Source: Streptomyces rubradiris (GTDB lineage Bacteria; Actinomycetota; Actinomycetes; Streptomycetales; Streptomycetaceae). Taken from it: a stretch of DNA of 64,000 nucleotides. The notes under the pieces were generated by a model that was not told the DNA's origin, did no database searches, and saw nothing but the letters and a program-made list of their open reading frames with translations. This document shows, one piece after another, positions 50,676 to 57,409 of the stretch (the first letter of the stretch is position 1; every line of letters starts with the position of its first letter). Location of the stretch: assembly GCF_016860525.1 (NCBI RefSeq), contig NZ_BNEA01000001.1:806001-870000 (forward strand), read 5' to 3'. The translations under genes and the position numbers were made by a program.

Positions 50676-51779
50676 GTGTCCCCAGCTCCGACCCCGCCCC
50701 CGTCGACGTCCACGCCCATGTCCACGTCTACATCGTCCGCATCCACCTCCACCGCCTCCACCTCGCGCTCGCTGCCGCGTCCGGGCGCGGAGACCGCCGG
50801 CGTCGATCCGGAGCGTGCGGCTCCGGCGCGGTCGGTGGCGTCGCGCGGGCCGGCCCGGTCGCTGCGGCTGGTGCTGTGCCTGGTTCCGGTGCTGTTCGCC
50901 GTCGGCTGGGCGGCGGCGAACCGGCCCGTCGTGTGCGAGGGGTTCCGGCGGCTGGTCGCGGCCGATCCGGGGTGGCTGGCGGCGGGGGCCGGGTTCACCT
51001 GTCTGACCTGGGTGGCCGCCTCCTGCGTCCGGCAGGGTGCGCTGCCCGACCCGGTACCGCCCCGGCTGCTGCTGGCCTCGCAGTTCGCCGCCGGCGCCGC
51101 CAACCATGTGCTGCCCGGCGGGCTCGGCGCGCACGCCGTCACCCTGCGGTTCCTGCGCGGGCAGGGCGTACCGCTGGAGCGGGCGACCGCGTCGATCGGC
51201 TTGTACTCGCTCGTCAAGTCCGTCGCGAAGACGCTGGTGCTGGTGGTGTTCCTGGCGGCCTCACCGGCCCGGCGGCGCCTCGGGGAACTGATACCGGACG
51301 GGCGGCTGCTGGTAGCCCTCGCGGCGGGCGTGGGCGGGGCGGTCACGGTGGCCGGGGTGCTGCTGGCTGTCGTGCGGCCGCTGCGGCGGCCGGTGACCGG
51401 GCTGCTGCGCACCGCCGTGTCCGACGCCCGCGCGGTGCATGCCCGGCCGTGCCGGGTGCTGGCGCTGTGGGGCGGGGCCGTGGCGATGCCGCTGGTGCAG
51501 GCCGGCGCGCTGGCCTGCGTGGCGGCTTCGCTGGGGCTGGGGCTGCCCTGGGAGCAGGTGGTGCTGGCCCATCTGGCGGCGGGCACGGCCGTCGGAGCGG
51601 TGCCCGCGCCGGGCGGCCTCGCGGTCGACGCGGCGCTGGTGTGGACGCTGGTCGCCTTCGGCTCCTCGCCCGCACCGGCGACCGCGACCGTCATCGGCTA
51701 CCGGGTCCTGACCGACTGGGCACCGCTGCTGCCGGGCGCGTTGGTGCTGTCGGGGCTGATCCGCCGGAATGTGGTGTGA
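50676..51779 (+). CDS. UPF0104/YbhN-type membrane protein with Ser/Thr-rich N-terminus
   Basis: Integral membrane protein of 367 aa related to the flippase domain of lysylphosphatidylglycerol synthase (AglD/YbhN family), with about seven helices including LRLVLCLVPVLFAVGWAAAN, GLYSLVKSVAKTLVLVVFLA and HLAAGTAVGAVPAPGGLAVD. The motif PGGLGAHAVTLRFLRGQGVP is diagnostic. Residues about 8-32 are a Ser/Thr/Pro stretch (STSTPMSTSTSSASTSTAST) encoded by TCCACN-type repeats. The function is probably lipid or polyprenol-linked transport (inference). The start is GTG 50676 behind GGAAGGA. Confidence 0.85.
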   Translation: MSPAPTPPPSTSTPMSTSTSSASTSTASTSRSLPRPGAETAGVDPERAAPARSVASRGPARSLRLVLCLVPVLFAVGWAAANRPVVCEGFRRLVAADPGWLAAGAGFTCLTWVAASCVRQGALPDPVPPRLLLASQFAAGAANHVLPGGLGAHAVTLRFLRGQGVPLERATASIGLYSLVKSVAKTLVLVVFLAASPARRRLGELIPDGRLLVALAAGVGGAVTVAGVLLAVVRPLRRPVTGLLRTAVSDARAVHARPCRVLALWGGAVAMPLVQAGALACVAASLGLGLPWEQVVLAHLAAGTAVGAVPAPGGLAVDAALVWTLVAFGSSPAPATATVIGYRVLTDWAPLLPGALVLSGLIRRNVV

Positions 51780-51842
51780 GCGCAGCTTTCAGGTGTTCAT
51801 GGCGCTGACTCGGTCACTGGGCGAAACGCTCCGCAGGACGCG

Positions 51843-52000
51843 AACCTGCTCACCCCGTTCCGCCCCAGCCTGGAGCGCGCCCTCGGCCCCCCGCCTCGAT
51901 CACCAGGCCGTCACCTGGCTGCTCGAACGCTACGGACCACCGGCCGCCCTGCGGAAAGCCGACCGCCGCAGACTCGTCGGTCTCATCCACCCCAACAAGG
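51843..52000 (+). mobile_element. Left IS110-family transposase remnant (middle part, frameshifted)
   Basis: The first frame gives NLLTPFRPSLERALGPP. One base later the next frame gives RLDHQAVTWLLERYGPPAAL then RKADRRRLVGLIHP, the segment preceding the second catalytic region in Streptomyces IS110 transposases. The shift occurs at a run of six C (51887-51892). N-terminal DEDD and C-terminal parts are absent, and no terminal repeats are seen. Confidence 0.75.
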
Positions 52001-52240
52001 CCACTGCACCCGGCCGCGCCCGTGCCGGGAGCACGCCTGTCACGACCGCCGCCGGACGAAGGCCGGGGCCCTCGTAACCGCCAGGCCCGGCCCACACCGG
52101 GCAGCGGCCCGCCCGGGCGCGGATGCAGCACCACACGCCACCCGGGGCGCGAACCGACCACCCGATGCCAGCCCCCGCCGGCCGACCGACGGGCTACCCG
52201 CTCTCCGGCACGCACACAACGGCTCGAATTGGTTTAGCGT

Positions 52241-52254
52241 TCAACTTAAATTGA
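52241..52254. promoter_or_regulatory. AT-rich near-palindrome at the island edge
   Basis: TCAACTTAAATTGA is a 14-bp palindrome with one mismatched pair, within the most AT-rich stretch of this part of the window. It resembles MarR-type operators and could belong to the small gene at 52328. Confidence 0.35.
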
Positions 52255-52327
52255 GAGGCATGCTGACCACCAGGTCGGCGACCACCAGGTCACCGACCCA
52301 ACACCCCAATCCATCACGGGAGATGAC

Positions 52328-52447
52328 TTGTTCGCTGTCGACCACCCCGACGTGGAAAAGATCAACGCCGAGCGGCGAGCCACAGCACACGACGACCTCT
52401 CCCGCTGGCTCGCCGGCGACCACACCAGCAACAACCGCCGGCGCTGA
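52328..52447 (+). CDS. Small gene of 39 aa
   Basis: TTG 52328 is preceded by GGGAG at 5-bp spacing. The product (LFAVDHPDVEKINAERRATA, ending WLAGDHTSNNRRR) has normal codon use and an acidic N-terminus with a basic end. I do not recognise it. Its stop overlaps a CTG codon that opens the next fragment. It may be a leftover of an integrated element. Confidence 0.4.
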   Translation: MFAVDHPDVEKINAERRATAHDDLSRWLAGDHTSNNRRR

Positions 52448-52669
52448 GCGCGCGCCCGCCCGTCACGGACCTGGTCGCGGGTCAGACCTCGATCGAGGGC
52501 GAGGTCCTGCTCCCGGCCGACATCGTCCACGGCCATGGCGGACGCGCGGCGATCGGACGCGGCGCGGGCACCACGACCGGCGCGACGGCCGCGGCCTGGT
52601 GGGTCGACGCCGAGGACGTGAAGGCCGCGAAGGACGCCGGCCCGGTTGTCGCGCTGTGGACAGGGGCGG
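52444..52669 (+). pseudogene. Truncated coding fragment
   Basis: Frame starting at CTG 52444 encodes TDLVAGQTSIEGEVLLPADI, AAAWWVDAEDVKAAKDAG and VVALWTGAV with typical high third-position GC. Coding quality ends near 52665, where the 3' end of a leftward gene begins. No standard start codon precedes it. It is probably the beginning of a gene cut off when the neighbouring segment arrived. The family is not recognised. Confidence 0.4.
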
Positions 52670-53707
52670 TCAGGACGCGCGCAGGGGGACGGAGGGAAGG
52701 GCCTTCAACTCGCCGCCGCTCCCCGTCCGAGTCCCGGGGACGGGGACGAGGACGAATTGCTGGCGCGGGCTGTCCATACAGGGATGCTGAGCGACCTCGG
52801 CGACGTCGTTCCGGTCGATCTCCCGCCCGACGGTGACACAGGCATCGCCCCGTGCGGTCCGCATGCTGTACGCCGGTCTCCCGGCGTGAGAGGCGAGGCG
52901 GACTGGTTCGAGCTTCACGTACTGGCGGGGATCGTCGTCCCGGCACGGGCGGGGAAGCCAGAGGGAGCCGGTCACGGAAGAGGCGAATGCGGCACACCAC
53001 GGACCCGCCCCCCGGATCGTGTTCGCCGGCCGCGCCCGGTAGAGGTCGGCGCTGACGCGCTCCACGGCGAACACCTGGTCCCGCGAGCCGGTACATGTCC
53101 ATTCGACCACCATGGCGAGGGAGTCACTGCCCTCACCGGTACCGTCCAAACAGCGGTCCGGGTAGCTGTGGACGGGATGTATGCGGTATTCGCCCGCGGC
53201 CACAGGGCCACCCTGGGCCGAGGCCGACGGCGCCTGAAGCCGACTGTCGCCGCTGTTCGGTGTTCCCCGGACGGTCCACGCGGCGGTGACCGCCAGCAGT
53301 ACGCCGCCCGCGGCAACGAGTGCCAGGAGCATCGCGCGATACCGCAGCCGACGCGGCCGGGAGGCGCCCGGATGCGGGTCCGGGGGCCCGGCCGGAGGGG
53401 AGGCGGCGGTGCTTCCCTCGCCGGCCGCGGCGAGCCTCCTGCGTGCCGCCGTCCAGACGGCCACTTCCCGGTCGGTACAGCCGCAAGCCCGCAGAAAGAC
53501 CCTCAGGTGCTCCTCATGCGGAAGCGTCGCCCGCTGCAGGACGTCCGCCAATGTGCTGCGGGGCAGGACATCGCCCGATGCCGCCGCATTCATCTCCAGC
53601 TGCCTATAAGTCACGTTCGCGCGTTCTTTACGCGCGCGCAGGAGTGCGACGAATTCCACAGCATTACCGGCGGTCGCCGGATCGGGAAATACGCGTTTGC
53701 TTCCCAC
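52670..53707 (-). CDS. Membrane-tethered HTH protein with extracytoplasmic ricin-like domain
   Basis: Protein of 345 aa. The N-terminal about 75 residues form an XRE-like HTH found in Streptomyces (FVALLRARKERANVTYRQLE then PRSTLADVLQRATLPHEEHL). A Pro-rich linker and one membrane helix (LLALVAAGGVLLAVTAAWTV, about 128-148) follow. The C-terminal half (YPDRCLDGTGEGSD, WTCTGSRDQVFAVE, HPCMDSPRQQFVLV) looks like a degenerate beta-trefoil with paired Cys outside the cell. It may sense an outside ligand and act on DNA inside. The start is GTG 53707, 7 bp after AAAGGGG. Confidence 0.75.
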   Translation of the reverse strand: MGSKRVFPDPATAGNAVEFVALLRARKERANVTYRQLEMNAAASGDVLPRSTLADVLQRATLPHEEHLRVFLRACGCTDREVAVWTAARRRLAAAGEGSTAASPPAGPPDPHPGASRPRRLRYRAMLLALVAAGGVLLAVTAAWTVRGTPNSGDSRLQAPSASAQGGPVAAGEYRIHPVHSYPDRCLDGTGEGSDSLAMVVEWTCTGSRDQVFAVERVSADLYRARPANTIRGAGPWCAAFASSVTGSLWLPRPCRDDDPRQYVKLEPVRLASHAGRPAYSMRTARGDACVTVGREIDRNDVAEVAQHPCMDSPRQQFVLVPVPGTRTGSGGELKALPSVPLRAS

Positions 53708-53841
53708 CGTCACGCCCCTTTCGGGGGCCGTCAACGCAGCCCTGGCCTTTGCCGTCGAGAACCGGGGCACAGCCTGACCTCCCTCCCGGCGAGGAGACAA
53801 GGCCCCTTTCCTGCCAGCCTGGCGCCATCCTGCCCGGGTCG

Positions 53842-53891
53842 TTGTCCGGATGACGCCCGGACAAGGCTGCGACCAGGCCGGACAGTGTCCG
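53842..53891. promoter_or_regulatory. Clustered TGTCCG inverted repeats, candidate operator
   Basis: TTGTCCGG (53842-53849) and CCGGACAA (53857-53864) are exact inverses 7 bp apart. A second palindrome CGGACagTGTCCG spans 53879-53891. Four half-sites of one motif lie in the 309-bp region between the tethered HTH gene and the secreted protein gene, which holds no other gene. Confidence 0.6.
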
Positions 53892-54016
53892 CTCATCCGG
53901 GACGGCCGTCCGCCGTTGCCCGGATACCGTCGTCTCCCCCAGGCTGTGAGCGATTCCGGCGGGCGCCTTCCACCGGGAACGTCCCGCAACGCCGTCCGCA
54001 CAGCGAAAGGATTCCT

Positions 54017-54433
54017 ATGAAAGGCAAGATTGCCAGCCTGGCCGGTGCCGTGGCCGTCGGCGCCTTGATGATGGCCTCGGGTACCGCGCACGCAGCCGCG
54101 CAGAATTTCGACATCTACACCACGGACGCGAATCGGGGGGGCAACGCCTGGGGCACCCTGGTCACTGGCGCGGCATGGAATGAATGTTCCTACGCCAAGC
54201 TCAAGGACGACGCCAACAACGCTCTGTCGGACAACGCCGCGGACGGGCGTGCGGCCGTCGCCTGGCTGGTGTACACCCGCTGCAGCGACGGAGTGACGGA
54301 GAAGACGCTGCTCGGTCGGGCCGGCGGGTCGGGCACCGTGGTTCCGCTGAGCACCGCACCGGAGTACGACGTCAGGAACGCCAAGGTCATGGTGTGCCTG
54401 ACCGACGCCCTCTACTGCCGCTCCAGCCGCTGA
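54017..54433 (+). CDS. Small secreted protein with four cysteines
   Basis: Precursor of 138 aa with a Sec signal peptide (KGKIASLAGAVAVGALMMAS, cleavage near AHAAA, residue about 27). The mature part of about 110 residues has four Cys (WNECSYAK, YTRCSDG, VMVCLTDALYC), probably two disulfides. No known family is recognised. ATG 54017 follows GAAAGG. The divergent membrane-tethered HTH protein may control it through the TGTCCG repeats. A strong terminator follows. Confidence 0.85.
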   Translation: MKGKIASLAGAVAVGALMMASGTAHAAAQNFDIYTTDANRGGNAWGTLVTGAAWNECSYAKLKDDANNALSDNAADGRAAVAWLVYTRCSDGVTEKTLLGRAGGSGTVVPLSTAPEYDVRNAKVMVCLTDALYCRSSR

Positions 54434-54454
54434 TCCCGTCCGTGGGGCGCTCCC

Positions 54455-54490
54455 GGCCGGGCCGTACCGAGGCATCGGCACGGCCCGGCC
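54455..54490 (+). terminator. Strong nested hairpin terminator
   Basis: GGCCGGGCCGT (54455-54465) pairs exactly with ACGGCCCGGCC (54480-54490). The loop itself contains CCGA/TCGG arms. It lies 21 bp after the secreted protein stop. Confidence 0.85.
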
Positions 54491-54733
54491 ATCCCTCGGA
54501 CGACCCGTCGCCTGTCCCGGGCATCCCCGACGACCCCGTCGGTGAATCGTCTGGGGCACACGTCACGCCGGCCTGCGCGTCCCTGTGCGGTCGCGGGGGC
54601 CGGTGCCATGCGCGGAGGGGGTGCTCGCTCAACGCCGTGGGGTCGCCGGCCGTCCTTACTGCCTGACGGTCAGCGCTCTCGCAGTGCTGCTGTCCGCCCC
54701 CTCTGACCGTGCCGCCGCCGTGGTGTTCGGTGC
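54491..54733. other. Intergenic stretch without visible features
   Basis: Between the terminator and the stop of the NACHT gene I see no gene, repeat or clear hairpin. Confidence 0.5.
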
Positions 54734-56944
54734 TCAGGGCCGGCCCTGCCGTGGGGCGGGGTCCGTGCCGCCGCTCGGCAGCTGCTGTCCGAGGTGGCGT
54801 TGCAGGTCTATGTGGCGGAACTGGTAGACGGCGCCGACCTGGCGCAGTACGCCTCTTGTTTCGTGCGCGTCCTTGAGGAATGCCAACAGGTCCCGCGGAA
54901 TGCGCTGTCGAAGCCCCAGGTGCGCCCTGGTCACGGTGAAGGTGCCCCAGGCTGTCACGGTGAGACCTGTTGCGAGGCCGCCGGCGAGGCCGAACAGCGT
55001 GCCGAAGAACGCCGCGTCCACGACAGTGCCGGAGGTGAGTCCGTCGTCTTCGCTCAGGCCCAGGAGCGCGGTCCAGGCCGGTACCAGACCCAGGACGGCG
55101 GTCAGGATGATCTGCCCGAAGGTGCGGCGGTCCCGTGCGAGGACCGTGGCGGGCCCTACCTCGACGGTGAGGTCCGGGTTCGCGGCCGACAACGCGCCGG
55201 TGTAAGCGGCCACAGCTCCGACGCCGCTCCCGATGGTGATCCCGGCTCGGAGCCCGGCCAGTGGCGAATCGAAGAGCCCGACCAGGAGACCAGTCCCGAG
55301 CCCCGTCAGCAGGCCGATGCTGAGGCCGGAGGCGAACCCTCGCAGGGACCAGCGCAGACGGACGGCCGGCGCCGCGGGTGGATCCATGAACCCGGCGAGA
55401 GTGAAAATGAGGCCGATCGTGCCACCGATCACGGATCCGCCGCGGAGTCCGTCCGGGTATCCGCCGAGCACGACGAAGGGAAGTCCGAACATGGTCCCGG
55501 CGGGAAGACCCGCGGCAAGGCCGACGGCACGGCGTCGGGTGCGTGGCGGGAGGGCGTGGTGGAGTTCCCACCAGGCGAGGTCGGGACTGCCCGCGCGGTT
55601 GGTTTCGAGGTGCCGGGCGAGGAAGACCAGGGTGCGGTGTGCCCGCTCGGCGCTCCATCGGGCCGGTTCCCGGTCGGTGGCGGCGTACGCTGCGGGAATG
55701 AAGGCATCGAAGAGATGACCAAGGACTGCGGCTCGGGTCGGGAAGGCCGTGGTGTCGCACAGCCGGCCCGGGTCGGGCGGAGGGGCGGCATGGTTCGCCG
55801 GTCCCGGACGCGGGTTGTAGATGGTGCGGGCCAGGAACAGTCCCAGAGGGGTGCTCAGGGCCTGCCCGACAGGCGTGTCCCCGCCCAGCAGTTCCGCCAC
55901 CCCGCTCCAGCGTTCGGCGGCTGCGGTATGAGCTCCTCCGGCGTCCCGCCTCAGGTAGGCGGCCGCCTCCGCCTGTTCGAGCGGGAGCAGTTGGATTCCG
56001 GCGGCACCGTTCAGCCGGACGATGATGCCGCCGCGAGTCAGCGCCGAACGGTATTGCGGGGTCCGGCTCGCGAGAACCATCGGCTGTTCGAGCGGTAGGG
56101 CCCGGTTGACCGCGTCCAGGGCCGGGGCCTGCAGCGCTGGGGGAATCTCGTCGAATCCGTCCAGGATGGGCAATACCAGACGGTGTTCCAGCAACGCCTG
56201 AGCGAGGTCGGCCGGACGACGACTGGAGGGAGCACTGGCCCAGGGGACGGTCAGGCCGGGGTGGTTCTGCCGGAGTTGCTCGGCCATCCAGGCGTCCAGT
56301 TCCTGCAGGTCTGGATTCCAGGAGGCGAGGGAGAACAGCACCGGTACGGGGTCGTGCGGAGTCCGCCGGTCGATGAGGTCGGCCAGCAGGCGCAGGAGAA
56401 GCACCGTCTTGCCCGCGCCGGGGCTACCCAGCACCAGGAGGCGGCGCGTGGGGACGCGCCGGGAGAAGACATCACCGATCTCGGCGCCGTTCCCCGCCAG
56501 CACGTCCGGACCCGTGGGCCGGTCGGCGAGATCGGACGGCGGACACCCGGGCAGGGAAAGGGCGATGTCAGTCAGCAGGCCCCAGTCCTCGATGAGATCG
56601 ATGTCCGCCGCACGCCATGCCACCGGCAACGGGTACGGATCATTGATCCGGCGGATCCTCGCCTCGGCGTCCCACTGGATCTTCACCGCCTCGGCCAAGT
56701 GGTCGGCGACCGTTCCCAGATCCGTGGCCCGCGACGCGTCGGCGCGGTCGTGCAGGAACGCCTTCCAGGCCAGATAGGCCGGAGGCACGGTGATCAGCAG
56801 TGTCACCGCCGTCCCGGGCGTGTCCAGCCCGTAGCGCTGGGAGAGCGCCAAAGCCCCGCCCGCGCACAACACCGTCAGCAGCACATACCAGCGGCCCACG
56901 ACTCCCGGCCCTGGCGGACTCCCCCCACGTCTCCTGGCTGCCAT
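54734..56944 (-). CDS. Membrane-anchored NACHT-family STAND NTPase
   Basis: Protein of 736 aa. Two N-terminal membrane segments (about 19-36 and 44-62) precede a NACHT domain: Walker A GSPGAGKT at 173-180, Walker B LDGFDE at 261-266 and the sensor segment VLASRTPQYR at 291-300. After a helical region, about residues 475-690 hold roughly eight Gly/Ala-rich hydrophobic segments (for example GLSIGLLTGLGTGLLVGLFD and FGTLFGLAGGLATGLTVTAW). The C-terminus is soluble (FRHIDLQRHLGQQLP). NACHT STAND proteins act as switch ATPases in signalling and in bacterial antiphage defence. No repeat sensor domain is visible. It lies 20 bp after a 47-aa gene. Confidence 0.85.
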   Translation of the reverse strand: MAARRRGGSPPGPGVVGRWYVLLTVLCAGGALALSQRYGLDTPGTAVTLLITVPPAYLAWKAFLHDRADASRATDLGTVADHLAEAVKIQWDAEARIRRINDPYPLPVAWRAADIDLIEDWGLLTDIALSLPGCPPSDLADRPTGPDVLAGNGAEIGDVFSRRVPTRRLLVLGSPGAGKTVLLLRLLADLIDRRTPHDPVPVLFSLASWNPDLQELDAWMAEQLRQNHPGLTVPWASAPSSRRPADLAQALLEHRLVLPILDGFDEIPPALQAPALDAVNRALPLEQPMVLASRTPQYRSALTRGGIIVRLNGAAGIQLLPLEQAEAAAYLRRDAGGAHTAAAERWSGVAELLGGDTPVGQALSTPLGLFLARTIYNPRPGPANHAAPPPDPGRLCDTTAFPTRAAVLGHLFDAFIPAAYAATDREPARWSAERAHRTLVFLARHLETNRAGSPDLAWWELHHALPPRTRRRAVGLAAGLPAGTMFGLPFVVLGGYPDGLRGGSVIGGTIGLIFTLAGFMDPPAAPAVRLRWSLRGFASGLSIGLLTGLGTGLLVGLFDSPLAGLRAGITIGSGVGAVAAYTGALSAANPDLTVEVGPATVLARDRRTFGQIILTAVLGLVPAWTALLGLSEDDGLTSGTVVDAAFFGTLFGLAGGLATGLTVTAWGTFTVTRAHLGLRQRIPRDLLAFLKDAHETRGVLRQVGAVYQFRHIDLQRHLGQQLPSGGTDPAPRQGRP

Positions 56945-56964
56945 ATTGCTGTGACCAGTGGGGC

Positions 56965-57108
56965 TCAGGTAAGGGGGCGGCCGTCGTGCCGGTACACCCC
57001 GTCGTCCTTCAGCACGGTCATCACCGCGTACTCGGACTCGGCGGCGAACCGCTCCTCGGCCTCGGTCTTCTGCTTCCTCAGTCCCTCATACGGGTCGAAC
57101 TCGTCCAC
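56965..57108 (-). CDS. Small acidic protein of 47 aa upstream of the NACHT gene
   Basis: GTG 57108 follows GAGAGGGG. The product starts VDEFDPYEGLRKQKTEAEER, continues through AESEYAVMTVLKDDGVYRHD and ends GRPLT. It is charged, mostly acidic and probably helical in the first half. The stop lies 20 bp before the NACHT start, so they form an operon. I do not recognise a family; an adaptor or partner for the NACHT protein is possible (inference only). Confidence 0.65.
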   Translation of the reverse strand: MDEFDPYEGLRKQKTEAEERFAAESEYAVMTVLKDDGVYRHDGRPLT

Positions 57109-57409
57109 GCCGGCGCCCCTCTCGCTGCCTTACCCCCGCCGGTCGGCGGCGGTCTTCGGTACAACGACCCGCCCGCACTGCGGATGCGGCGGTCAAACGC
57201 GTCGTAGAGGCGAATCCACGGGGCCGACATCACGCTGAAGTCGCTGTATCAGTCACCGCGAAGAGTCGAGAGGCTGAGCCGAATGCCGGCGCGACCCTAC
57301 ACCAGCAACTCCGGTTCGCAGTACCAGACTTGATGGATCGTCGTGAAGCGGCGACCAGTGTCAGTGCGGCGGGATACCGTCCTCACCACGCTGAGGTGAG
57401 GGGAGAAAC
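57109..57409. other. Divergent promoter region of the NACHT operon and the giant gene
   Basis: This 301-bp stretch holds no gene. It must contain both promoters. GGATACCGT at 57372-57380 could be a -10 region for the rightward gene; no convincing -35 was found. Confidence 0.4.
57381..57401 (+). promoter_or_regulatory. Hairpin overlapping the ribosome site of the giant gene
   Basis: CCTCACC (57381-57387) pairs exactly with GGTGAGG (57395-57401) around a 7-nt loop. The right arm runs into GGGGAG, the ribosome site for ATG 57410. The stem could hide the site or serve as a protein-binding operator. Confidence 0.5.

Noticed and set aside
51843..52077. Functional IS110 element at the left edge
   Set aside because: Only the middle of the transposase is present and it is frameshifted.
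52251..52790. Plus-strand frame of 179 codons at the island edge
   Set aside because: Its product is Arg/Gly/Thr-rich and its codon use is not gene-like. Two other frames in the same stretch are better.
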